From contig JAFLJO010000077.1 in assembly GCA_022712975.1 (NCBI GenBank), positions 1 through 64,000 on the forward strand: a DNA stretch of 64,000 nt, written 5' to 3'. The notes under the pieces are model-generated. The model was not told the DNA's origin. It made no database searches and saw nothing but the letters and a program-made list of their open reading frames with translations. Positions within the stretch are counted from its first letter, which is position 1. Every line of letters starts with the position of its first letter. This DNA is from Desulfocapsa sp. (GTDB taxonomy: Bacteria; Desulfobacterota; Desulfobulbia; Desulfobulbales; Desulfocapsaceae). Below are positions 55,046 through 63,308 of the stretch, in pieces. The translations under genes and the position numbers were made by a program.

Positions 55046-55843
55046 ATGAATATCCATCCCACAGCCATAGTTTCAGAAAATGCTGCATTACATGAAAGTG
55101 TGACAGTAGGTGCCTTTAGCGTGATAGAAGCTGGCGTGAAGATTGCCAGGGGTACAACTGTTGCTACCCATGTAAGGATTTCCGGGCCCACCCTTATCGG
55201 GAAGAATAATAGTATTGATTCTTTTGCTGCTCTTGGTGGAGCACCTCAGGATTTTGGATATAAAGGGGAGCCGACCAAACTGATCATCGGCAATGAAAAT
55301 ATCATTCGTGAATATGTTTCCATCCATCGTGGCACCATAAAGGGCGGCGAACAGACAGTAATAGGCAATAATTGTATGATCATGGCTTATGTTCATATCG
55401 GACACGATTGTATAATAGGTAATCATGTGATCATTGTTAATGCCGCAAACCTTAGTGGTCATACAGAAGTCGCCGAGAGGGCAACAATTGGCGGACTTAC
55501 TGGAACACATCAATTTACCAGGATTGGCCGTTATGCTTTTATTGGCGGCAGCTCTGCTGTGGGGAAAGATGTGCCTCCGTATGCCATGGTGACAGGTGAA
55601 AGAGGACAAATGCGTATTTCCGGTCTTAATAAAGTGGGACTACGCAGAAACGGAGTTACTCGTGAAACTATTGCAAAAATTGATGCTGCTTATCGTATTC
55701 TTTTTCACTCACCCGATCTTCTTCATAATGAAGCCCTTGATAAAACAGATAAAGAATTAGGCGGATGCAAAGAAGTAGATGACTTGGTGGCATTTATCCG
55801 AAGTTCCAAGCGTGGTGTGGTGAAGCGCACCAAAAGAAGTTGA
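55046..55843 (+). CDS. lpxA: UDP-N-acetylglucosamine acyltransferase
   Basis: A 265-residue first enzyme of lipid A synthesis. MNIHPTAIVSENAALHESVTVGAFSVIE begins the left-handed beta-helix; GAPQDFGYKGEPTKLIIG and EYVSIHRGT contain substrate contacts, and MAYVHIGHDCIIGNHVI holds the catalytic His. ATG 55046 matches the family length, with GAGAGTG upstream; the longer frame from 55001 overlaps fabZ. It ends 4 nt before lpxI. Confidence 0.96.
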   Translation: MNIHPTAIVSENAALHESVTVGAFSVIEAGVKIARGTTVATHVRISGPTLIGKNNSIDSFAALGGAPQDFGYKGEPTKLIIGNENIIREYVSIHRGTIKGGEQTVIGNNCMIMAYVHIGHDCIIGNHVIIVNAANLSGHTEVAERATIGGLTGTHQFTRIGRYAFIGGSSAVGKDVPPYAMVTGERGQMRISGLNKVGLRRNGVTRETIAKIDAAYRILFHSPDLLHNEALDKTDKELGGCKEVDDLVAFIRSSKRGVVKRTKRS

Positions 55844-55847
55844 ATAT

Positions 55848-56690
55848 ATGAGTATTGATCCAAAAAAAATTGGAATCATTTCAGGTTCCGGTCAGTTCCC
55901 TCTTCTTTTTATCAAAGCAGCTAGGGAGGCTGGGCGAAAGACTGTGCTTATTGCTCACCGCAATGAAACTTCCGATGCAGTAGCTGCTGCTGCCGATGAA
56001 GTTTGCTGGTTAAAACTTGGGCAGCTCGGAAAACTGCTCAAATTCTTCCATTCCAAAGGAGTGGGAGAGACTGTTTTTGTCGGAGCCATTACCAAAACCC
56101 GGATATTCCGTGATATTCTTCCTGACCTGAAGGGGCTGACCCTTTGGAATAAGATTGATCGTAAACAGGATGATGCCATTCTTAGAGCTGTAGCCGGAGT
56201 GATTGAGAAAGAAGGAATTAAGGTTTTGGAATCCACCTGTTATCTTCAGCATTTACTCTTTCCTCACGGAATAGTAACAAAAAAGAAACCTGATAAAAAT
56301 CAGCGTCTTGATATTGCTTTTGGCTGGGAGAATGCGCGTGCCATTGGCGCCATGGATATTGGCCAATGTGTGGTTGTCCGGAATCGTTCAGTGGTAGCTG
56401 TCGAGGCCATTGAGGGGACGGATGCATGCATTGCAAGAGGCGGTGCTCTGGCAAAGGAACAGGCAGTGGTGGTAAAAGTTAGAAAACCGGGACAGGATTT
56501 TCGCTTTGATCTCCCTGCAACCGGTGTGAAAACTATTGAAACTCTGGCATCTGTGCAGGGAGCAGTACTGGCAGTAGAGGCTGGTCAGGCTCTGCTTTTT
56601 GATCCAGAGGCAATGATTCAGGCTGCCGATGCTGCTGGTATTGTTGTGGTCGGCATAAAAGAAAATCCTGATGGAAGTCTTGATTATTGA
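55848..56690 (+). CDS. lpxI: UDP-2,3-diacylglucosamine pyrophosphatase LpxI
   Basis: A 280-residue LpxI (DUF1009) protein, which hydrolyses UDP-2,3-diacylglucosamine to lipid X by attack on the alpha phosphate and replaces LpxH in many Alpha- and Deltaproteobacteria. IGIISGSGQFPLLFIKAAREAG opens the protein; FVGAITKTRIFRD, DRKQDDAILRAVAGVIEKEGIKVLEST and VEAIEGTDACIARGG are family blocks, the latter with the catalytic acid (GTD). It is the last gene of the operon. No terminator hairpin was obvious behind it. Confidence 0.95.
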   Translation: MSIDPKKIGIISGSGQFPLLFIKAAREAGRKTVLIAHRNETSDAVAAAADEVCWLKLGQLGKLLKFFHSKGVGETVFVGAITKTRIFRDILPDLKGLTLWNKIDRKQDDAILRAVAGVIEKEGIKVLESTCYLQHLLFPHGIVTKKKPDKNQRLDIAFGWENARAIGAMDIGQCVVVRNRSVVAVEAIEGTDACIARGGALAKEQAVVVKVRKPGQDFRFDLPATGVKTIETLASVQGAVLAVEAGQALLFDPEAMIQAADAAGIVVVGIKENPDGSLDY

Positions 56691-57149
56691 AGCAATCGTG
56701 TCAGAAATGCTTAGAGTAGTTTTCGCACTGTCTACAACCTCAAAGAGTAGTTGGCGTCACGTCACACTTCAAGAGTGTTGTTGACTGTCTTTCGTGCCAC
56801 CTCCCTTCCAAAAAAACAAACTCCCATCAACAAACAAGAAGCAGCCTGTAATAAATATTTACTATCATGCTGTGATACCATTGTTTATGCTTTTCTTGCA
56901 TATTTTTTTCAGGCCAAGCTGATAGAATATAAAGAAACTGTAAACAATAAATGAACTGTTGCCAAGATGACACATTCCGTCTAGTGTGGTTTACATAACG
57001 GCAGGTATGAATATAAAAGATTGACAATTCGACTCTTCTTGAGAGATTTTTTTTACATACTAAAAATATTATGGATAGATGAACCCGTGTGAATTCAAAC
57101 TGGAGTTTTACATTGATTACTCAGTATTATCACTTGCTTGGAGGGAGGA
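56691..57149. other. Intergenic gap between lpxI and the recombinase-like gene
   Basis: No convincing gene or repeat was found. A 67-codon open frame at 56751-56954 lacks a ribosome-binding site and protein-like composition. The right half (57050-57120) is AT-rich, as expected for a promoter. This is the left border of the putative defence island. Confidence 0.45.
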
Positions 57150-57842
57150 ATGACAACTGTCGGATATGTTTTTCTTGATGTAAATCGTGATACTTTAACA
57201 CCCCTTGCAGAACAGCGACAACTACTTGAAAAATATGCACAAAAACTCAATTTATTCTGCGACGAGCTGCTTGTTGAGGAATCCTTTGCTTCTGACGTGC
57301 CATTGCTGGAGAGAATCGAAGGCAGGAGGATGATAGAAAATGTTCAAAAAGGTGATACAATATTAGTCATGCAGGCAAAATGGGTTTTGGGAACTCCTCA
57401 AAATGCTCTTTCACTTATTAAAATACTGAAAGATCAAGAAGTCTCTCTCTTCTGTGCAGATCTTGACGGAAATATTTCCATGCCAACGCAAAGAAAACTG
57501 CAAAGCACACAGGGAATAGCATCAATAGTATATCAACTCTGTGAAGCGTTATCCTGCGGGGAGAGGGGAAACCATGGCTCTGCCATTCGTGCAGGCAAGG
57601 CACGATTGAAACGGGAAGGGAAATATATGGGCGGGCCGGTTCCGTTTGGTTGGGTTGTCGGTGAAGATGGGAGATTGACAGAGGATTCAAAACAGCAGGA
57701 ACTTATTGCAGAAATGATATTATTGAAGGCTGATCGCTGGTCTTATCGGGATATAGCAGGTAAAATGCAGAAGAAGCAAGGTCTGAAACTGTCCCACGAG
57801 GGGATAAGACGTATTATACTCAAAAATGCTAACAAAAAGTAA
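57150..57842 (+). CDS. Serine-recombinase-like protein without catalytic residues
   Basis: About 230 residues from ATG 57150 (GGAGGGAGGA upstream). The N-terminal half follows the resolvase fold in order: TVGYVFLDVNRDTLTPLAEQRQLLEKYA (active members have GYxRVSTxxQ with the nucleophile Ser), GRRMIENVQKGDTILVMQAKWVLGTPQNAL (normally GD-L-V---DRLGRS) and ADLDGNI. The nucleophilic Ser and the arginines of DRLGRS are replaced here. The C-terminal half is recombinase-domain-like: KREGKYMGGPVPFGW. It therefore looks like a DNA-binding, non-catalytic relative. It is monocistronic, next to HicB. Confidence 0.7.
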   Translation: MTTVGYVFLDVNRDTLTPLAEQRQLLEKYAQKLNLFCDELLVEESFASDVPLLERIEGRRMIENVQKGDTILVMQAKWVLGTPQNALSLIKILKDQEVSLFCADLDGNISMPTQRKLQSTQGIASIVYQLCEALSCGERGNHGSAIRAGKARLKREGKYMGGPVPFGWVVGEDGRLTEDSKQQELIAEMILLKADRWSYRDIAGKMQKKQGLKLSHEGIRRIILKNANKK

Positions 57843-57940
57843 TTGGTATGTTTTGTGATCGTAACCGTTCACCACAAATGCTGATTTACAGTAAACCTGC
57901 TTAAATTTGCTGGTATGTTATAAAAAAGGTGAAGAACGAT

Positions 57941-58306
57941 ATGAATATTTTAAAATATAACGGCTATGAAGGAACCTCAGAAGTAGACATGGAACAAATG
58001 GTATGCAGAGGAACGATTCTGTTTATCGACGATGTTATTACTTATAAAGCTGATTCTCCTAAAAAACTACAACAAGAGTTTGAGGACGCAGTAAATGACT
58101 ATTTGGAGACATGCGAACATCTGAATAGAGAGCCTCAAAAACCATTAAAAGGAAAGTTTAACGTTAGGATAGCCCCTCTTTTACATAAGGCAGCCACAAT
58201 TAAAGCCCTAGAAGAAAATACGTCTCTCAATGAAATAGTAAGTAAATCTATCGATGCGTATCTAAATGGAACTAAAGACATTAAATACTTGACACTCACA
58301 CCATAA
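57941..58306 (+). CDS. HicB-family antitoxin without an adjacent HicA
   Basis: About 121 residues from ATG 57941 (AGGTGAAG upstream). MNILKYNGYEGTSEVDMEQMVCRGTILFIDDVITYKADSP is the HicB ferredoxin-like start; LQQEFEDAVNDYLETCEHLNREPQKPLKGKFNVRIAPLLH leads to a ribbon-helix-helix DNA-binding end (TSLNEIVSKSIDAYL). HicB normally neutralises the RNase HicA, whose gene usually lies immediately upstream; none is seen. It may be an orphan regulator or work with a distant toxin. Confidence 0.85.
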   Translation: MNILKYNGYEGTSEVDMEQMVCRGTILFIDDVITYKADSPKKLQQEFEDAVNDYLETCEHLNREPQKPLKGKFNVRIAPLLHKAATIKALEENTSLNEIVSKSIDAYLNGTKDIKYLTLTP

Positions 58307-58339
58307 ACAAAAGTACAGACTGAGAGTACAAAGCACATT

Positions 58340-58588
58340 ATGGATGAACAAAAATTAATAGATAAATTACGGTTAATTGAACGATTGGCATCAGGGGCAT
58401 CCACTGAAGGAGAAGCAGTTGCCGCAGAACTTGCCAAAGAATGAATTCTTGAATGGCTGCGTAGTCTTGAAAAAGAAGATCCTCCTGTTGAGTATCAGTG
58501 TACCATGAAAGACATGTCGTCATATGTGAGCCAGCCCGATCGTGCGAAGATGAAGTCATGCCGAATATTTACTTTACCCCTTGCTTGA
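58340..58588 (+). pseudogene. Pseudogene with in-frame TGA (CGA to TGA) nonsense mutation
   Basis: From ATG 58340 the frame reads MDEQKLIDKLRLIERLASGA..., stops at TGA 58442-58444 (codon 35), and continues open to 58588 with ILEWLRSLEKEDPPVEYQC... The two halves together resemble a small family with a pattern like IEALAAGATTPGERAAAEAARERI followed by EPPVEY; at the TGA that family has Arg, and CGA to TGA is a single change. There is no Cys homologue or SECIS hairpin, so selenocysteine is unlikely. Confidence 0.65.
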
Positions 58589-58684
58589 CTTTAGGTCTTG
58601 GTTTGACTAGTGTTACCTTATAAAGGTCAGAAAAAAGGCTGTAATCACAACTTTCTTGTAACAATATTCTTTTTGAGGGCTGTT

Positions 58685-59014
58685 ATGAATTATTACTTTA
58701 TGACAGATAAGGCAATAATGGCGGAAATAGGAGTTCGCTTGAAGGGCTTGCGCTTACGTCGAAATCGAACTCAACAACAGCTGGCAGACAGCACAGATCT
58801 GTCTCTTAATGTGATAAAGGGGCTTGAGGCTGGGCGGGGAAAACTCTCGTCTTTAATTGCGGTCTTGCGGGAACTTGATGGTCTCGACGCTCTGGATCTG
58901 TTCATTCGGGAGGAACAGATCAGTCCGTTACAATTAGCAAAACAACAAGGAAAAAAACGCCAAAGGGCTACTGGCAGCCGCAGGAAGAAAGATGAGGGGC
59001 AGGCAGAGTGGTAG
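58685..59014 (+). CDS. hipB: Antitoxin HipB-like XRE regulator
   Basis: About 109 residues from ATG 58685 (MNYYFMTDKAIMAEIGVRLK); an earlier in-frame start lies inside AT-rich leader. The XRE helix-turn-helix spans about 16-75 (LKGLRLRRNRTQQQLADSTDLSLNVIKGLEAGRGKLSSL). A basic C-terminus (GKKRQRATGSRRKKDEG) follows. It overlaps hipA by 7 nt, and the pair forms a type II toxin-antitoxin and persistence module in which HipB binds and silences HipA. Confidence 0.88.
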   Translation: MNYYFMTDKAIMAEIGVRLKGLRLRRNRTQQQLADSTDLSLNVIKGLEAGRGKLSSLIAVLRELDGLDALDLFIREEQISPLQLAKQQGKKRQRATGSRRKKDEGQAEW

Positions 59015-60315
59015 GAAAAGTTGATACAGCCCGGGTACTTCTTTGGGGTGACGATATTGGTGCTGTCAGCTGGTTAGCAGATCGTGGCTATGGATTATTT
59101 GAATATGATCCTTCTTTTTTGCACAAGGGCTTGGATGTTTCTCCTATTCATATGGGGCTTGCCAGTGCCCGCCAAGGTGATGGGCTGTTCTCTTTTCCGA
59201 GTCTTAATAGAGAGACTTTCCTTGGTCTGCCTGGTTTGTTGGCTGATGCCCTGCCAGACAAATTTGGTAACGCTATTATAAATGCCTGGCTGGCTCGTAA
59301 TGGGCGGGAGAATGCGGATTTCAGTCCAGTTGAGCGCCTTTGTTATACTGGTAAGCGTTCCATAGGCGCACTGGAATTCTTACCATCAGTAAGCCGTGAT
59401 CTTGATAGTGCCGTCCCTGTAGAGATTAGTGAGCTTGCGATGCTGGCTCAGGAAATTACGGCTCAGCGTTTTAACCTTGATACTCACATCGGTCAGATGG
59501 CAAGCAATGACGCTATCATGGATATCCTTCGGGTCGGTACCTCTGCCGGTGGAGCCAGACCTAAAGCGGTTATTGCTATGAATGACCAGGGACATGTTAT
59601 CTCCGGTCAGGCAGAAGTACCGAAGGGATATACTTATTGGATTCTCAAGTTTGATGGGGTGAACGATCTTGAGTTTGGAGCACCGAAGGGCTATGGTCGT
59701 ATCGAGTATGGATATTATCTGATGGCTAAGGCGGCTGGTCTTGTTATGACTGAGTGCCGCCTCCTGGAAGAGCATGGTCGTGCCCATTTTATGACCCGCC
59801 GTTTTGATCGCCAGAAGGGTGAAAAATTGCACATGCTGTCATTATGCGGGATGGCTCATTATGATTTTAACATGGCTGGAGCCTACGGCTATGAACAAGC
59901 CTTTGCGGTGATGCGAACATTGAAGCTAAGCAAAACAGAGGCTCTTCAGCAGTTTCGGCGAATGGTCTTTAATGTGATCGCCCGAAATCAGGATGACCAC
60001 ACCAAGAATATTGCTTTTCTTATGGAACCAGATGGTAAGTGGAGTCTTTCCCCTGCTTTTGATATGACTTATTCCCATAATCCGGCCGGTCAGTGGACCA
60101 ATCAGCATCAGATGACCATTAATGGTAAGCGGGATCATTTCCTGCTGAGTGATCTTGTAAGCGTCGGCGATTCTATCAGTCTGTCAAAGCCTCTGGAAGT
60201 AGTGCAGGAAATAATAGATACCGTTGCACGCTGGCCAGTATTTGCCAGGCAGGCAGGGGTGGCTCAAGATAGATGCACAGAAATTGGTCAATACCATCGC
60301 CTGAACTTGAAATAA
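59008..60315 (+). CDS. hipA: HipA-family serine/threonine kinase toxin
   Basis: A 435-residue HipA kinase. The N-subdomain (GLLADALPDKFGNAIINAWL) is typical. The ATP-binding loop is VGTSAGGARPKAV; the catalytic loop is NVIARNQDDHTKN with the catalytic Asp, and the metal Asp lies in SPAFDMTYSHN. E. coli HipA phosphorylates glutamyl-tRNA synthetase; the target here is unknown. GTG 59008 is preceded by GAGGGGCAGG and overlaps the hipB stop. Confidence 0.92.
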   Translation: MVGKVDTARVLLWGDDIGAVSWLADRGYGLFEYDPSFLHKGLDVSPIHMGLASARQGDGLFSFPSLNRETFLGLPGLLADALPDKFGNAIINAWLARNGRENADFSPVERLCYTGKRSIGALEFLPSVSRDLDSAVPVEISELAMLAQEITAQRFNLDTHIGQMASNDAIMDILRVGTSAGGARPKAVIAMNDQGHVISGQAEVPKGYTYWILKFDGVNDLEFGAPKGYGRIEYGYYLMAKAAGLVMTECRLLEEHGRAHFMTRRFDRQKGEKLHMLSLCGMAHYDFNMAGAYGYEQAFAVMRTLKLSKTEALQQFRRMVFNVIARNQDDHTKNIAFLMEPDGKWSLSPAFDMTYSHNPAGQWTNQHQMTINGKRDHFLLSDLVSVGDSISLSKPLEVVQEIIDTVARWPVFARQAGVAQDRCTEIGQYHRLNLK

Positions 60316-60318
60316 TAC

Positions 60319-60347
60319 TAAGGAACGTACACTAAATAACTTGAACA
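60319..60347 (+). repeat. Short dispersed repeat, copy 2 (half)
   Basis: TAAGGAACGTACACTAAATAACTTGAACA directly follows hipA by 3 nt and matches the minus strand of 42723-42759 with few differences; the second inverted end (GTTCCTTA) is missing. It could be a remnant of a REP-like unit or of the junction that brought in the island. Confidence 0.55.
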
Positions 60348-60458
60348 TCTTTCAGGAGTGACACAGCTCGGGTGATCCCGCAGGTGCTGCATAAGGATAG
60401 CTCCGAGGCAGATGTTGTGGATAAACAAAAAATGATTCCTCGTTAGGTATACTCAACA

Positions 60459-63143
60459 ATGACAAACAAGCCTTTATTCCGGGCAGTGCAAGCTGTCCTG
60501 CTACCAGACGGCACACTTCAGCTTGAGGATGACTCCAAGAGCAGTAAACAAACGAAGAGCAGTACACTGTTACAACAGGAAATATTCTCCGCTTACAAAA
60601 AAGATCGAAGGAACTGGCTGCTCTTTCTCGGCTTTTCCGATCCTGGGGTTTTTCTCCCTGATTCCCTTGATTTCTGGCGTCGCCTCAGTGCTCTCTTTGT
60701 TCTCCATCTGCGACTGACTCCGGATCTGGAAGAACTCCGCCATCGGGTGGAGATCCCTTTGCCCGAACACGAAGTTTCCGGGCTGCTGGAAACACTTCCG
60801 GCAATGATTGGCGGGGAATATATCAACTCCCGGCTTATGGCGACATCTTGGTCTGCTCTGACCACTTCCTTTACCACGTCCATCGAGAAGTTTTCCGGCT
60901 CTGTTGCCGAATTTATCCATCATTATTCACCCAACAGTCACCTGCTTGGACGAATTTATTTCCATCTTGTCGAAAACAAAGATGATGATGCACCCTTTGC
61001 CTTTCTGGCTACCTATTCGACCCGGATGGGCGGGCAAGGACAATCAAAGCACCTGCCTCTGAAGTATGCCCTCCAGGAATACCAGGATGATAACAGTAAA
61101 CTGCTGGAGTTATTGGCCACTGTACATAAGGCCGCAAAAGAGAGTACGTTGATCACAGAACTGCTGGAAAGCAATGATCTCTTTTCTCCTCTACTCTGGA
61201 CCAGCCGGGATGCGCACATATTTTTACAGGAGGTTCCGCTCTATGAGGAGGCTGGTATTCTCTGCCGTATTCCAGATTGGTGGAAGAGTAAAGGTACAAG
61301 CATTGCTCTGAAGATCAGCCTGGGCGAACAGAGCCCGACCATGGTGGGCATGGCGGCTCTGCTTGATTTTTCACCTCGGATTATGCTTGGAGAAGATGAA
61401 CTATCCATGGATGAAGTAAGGCGTCTTCTCGATGAAGTTGAGGGACTGGCCTTTATCAAAAACAAATGGGTGGCTGTTGATCGGGAGAAGCTGGAACAAA
61501 CACTACTCGCCTATGAAGAGGCGCAAAAGCTGGCAGAACATGAAGGATTAACTCTGGCCGAAGCCATGCGCCTACAACTGCAATCCGGCACAGAACTCCT
61601 TACGACAAAAGGCGCCGACATACTGGAAATTGAACATGGTCAGTGGCTGCAATCGGTATTTAACAAAATGACTCATCCCGGCAAACTGCCGCCGGTATTC
61701 ACCGATGATCGTTTTAAGGCGCAATTAAGACCCTATCAGCAGGATGGGCTGCGTTGGCTTGCTGAGCTTGATGGTCTTGGATTTGGAGCCTGTCTGGCCG
61801 ATGATATGGGGCTGGGCAAGACTGTGCAGATTCTCGCTTTTTTAAATATCCTGTCTGGCAGGAACCGACCCGGAAAAAAAACTGCTGCCTCCCTGCTCAT
61901 TATCCCAGCCTCTTTGCTTGCCAACTGGGAACAGGAAATCGAAAAATTCTTTCCGGATCTGAGGGTGTTCTTCGCCCATCCGTCCATGCATACACCTCAC
62001 AGGGTAACACCACCAGCCCAAAAAACCCTGGCTCGTTTGGATCTGGTCATAACCACCTATGCTCTGGCCCAGCGTTATGAATGGCTGAACGAACATAAGT
62101 GGAACTATGTTATCCTTGATGAAGCGCAGGCCATAAAGAATCCGGGCACCAAACAGACCAGAGCTGTAAAAAAGATTCCTGCTGCAAACCGTATCGCCAT
62201 GACCGGCACACCCGTGGAAAATCGTTTAAGTGATTTCTGGTCACTGTTTGATTTTGTCAATCCGGGTCTGCTGGGTACGAGCAAAGAGTTTGCCACATTC
62301 AGCAAAGGACTGGCCGATCAACCAGGCGGGTATGGACGTCTGCGCAGGATGACTGCCCCCTTTATCCTGCGACGCCTGAAAACGGACAGCTCAATTATCA
62401 GCGACCTGCCCGACAAAATCGAAGTGAAGAGCTGGGCAGATCTCAGCCAAAAACAGACAGTTATTTACCAGCAGCTTGTTGATAATATGGCTGAACAGCT
62501 GGAGTCTGCCGATGGTATTCAACGCAAAGGCATGATCCTTGCGGCACTGACCAAATTCAAACAAATCTGCAATCACCCTGATCAATATGCCGGGGTTACC
62601 GGCTACAATGAAAAAGAGAGCGGAAAGTTTGCAAGACTGCGTGAAATAAGCACAACAATCCATGAAAAACGGGAACAGATGCTGGTCTTTACCCAGTTCA
62701 AGGAGATGACTGAACCACTGGCAAATTTCTTAGAAACACTCTTTGGCCGTCCCGGACTCATTATTCATGGAAGCGTGCCCGTGGGGAAACGAAAGAAAAT
62801 CATCGAACAGTTTCAATCGGATGAATATGTTCCTTTTATGGTACTTTCACTCAAGGCAGGCGGTGTGGGACTGAATCTGACCCGTGCCAATCATGTGGTT
62901 CATTTTGACCGCTGGTGGAATCCTGCCGTGGAAAATCAGGCTACCGACCGTGTTTTTCGTATTGGTCAGAAAAAAAAGGTTATGGTGCATAAATTCATTA
63001 CCAGGGGTACCATAGAAGAAAAAATTGATGCGATGCTGGAGCAAAAGGCACAACTTTCAGCTGACGTGTTGGCTCCAAGTGGAGAGAGTTGGTTGACAGA
63101 AATGAAAAATGATGCGTTGGCCGATCTGTTCAGGCTGCACTAG
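60459..63143 (+). CDS. SNF2-family helicase/ATPase
   Basis: An 894-residue protein. The N-terminal 430 residues form a bacterial SNF2-associated domain of unknown function. The ATPase then begins: FKAQLRPYQQDGLRWLAEL, Walker A ADDMGLGKTVQ, DEAQ box DEAQAIKNP, then MTGTPVENRLSDFWSLFDFV, and the C-lobe with KAGGVGLNLTRANHVVHFDRWWNPAVENQATDRVFRIGQKK, the SNF2 motif VI region. These enzymes translocate on DNA; in many bacteria they are found in defence islands (DISARM-like, or next to restriction systems). Here HipBA precedes and hsdM follows. It has no recognised partner subunit. Confidence 0.9.
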   Translation: MTNKPLFRAVQAVLLPDGTLQLEDDSKSSKQTKSSTLLQQEIFSAYKKDRRNWLLFLGFSDPGVFLPDSLDFWRRLSALFVLHLRLTPDLEELRHRVEIPLPEHEVSGLLETLPAMIGGEYINSRLMATSWSALTTSFTTSIEKFSGSVAEFIHHYSPNSHLLGRIYFHLVENKDDDAPFAFLATYSTRMGGQGQSKHLPLKYALQEYQDDNSKLLELLATVHKAAKESTLITELLESNDLFSPLLWTSRDAHIFLQEVPLYEEAGILCRIPDWWKSKGTSIALKISLGEQSPTMVGMAALLDFSPRIMLGEDELSMDEVRRLLDEVEGLAFIKNKWVAVDREKLEQTLLAYEEAQKLAEHEGLTLAEAMRLQLQSGTELLTTKGADILEIEHGQWLQSVFNKMTHPGKLPPVFTDDRFKAQLRPYQQDGLRWLAELDGLGFGACLADDMGLGKTVQILAFLNILSGRNRPGKKTAASLLIIPASLLANWEQEIEKFFPDLRVFFAHPSMHTPHRVTPPAQKTLARLDLVITTYALAQRYEWLNEHKWNYVILDEAQAIKNPGTKQTRAVKKIPAANRIAMTGTPVENRLSDFWSLFDFVNPGLLGTSKEFATFSKGLADQPGGYGRLRRMTAPFILRRLKTDSSIISDLPDKIEVKSWADLSQKQTVIYQQLVDNMAEQLESADGIQRKGMILAALTKFKQICNHPDQYAGVTGYNEKESGKFARLREISTTIHEKREQMLVFTQFKEMTEPLANFLETLFGRPGLIIHGSVPVGKRKKIIEQFQSDEYVPFMVLSLKAGGVGLNLTRANHVVHFDRWWNPAVENQATDRVFRIGQKKKVMVHKFITRGTIEEKIDAMLEQKAQLSADVLAPSGESWLTEMKNDALADLFRLH

Positions 63144-63308
63144 AGGATTCGGAAAAAACTATATCGCCGTTGCCGAAAAAGGAACCAAGACCGAAACAAG
63201 ATAAACCAACCAGGAAAGAAAACCCCTGACATCCACCCGTTAATTTTTGAATAGACTGTTATCTTAAGAGAAAAGAATCTTTTTTTATCGTTAATGAGAC
63301 AGAATAGA

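Noticed and set aside
56751..56954. 67-residue open frame after lpxI
   Set aside because: Composition is not protein-like, no ribosome-binding site, no neighbour link.
58442..58444. Third selenocysteine codon in the small gene after HicB
   Set aside because: Homologous proteins appear to have Arg here, no Cys context and no SECIS-like hairpin follows.
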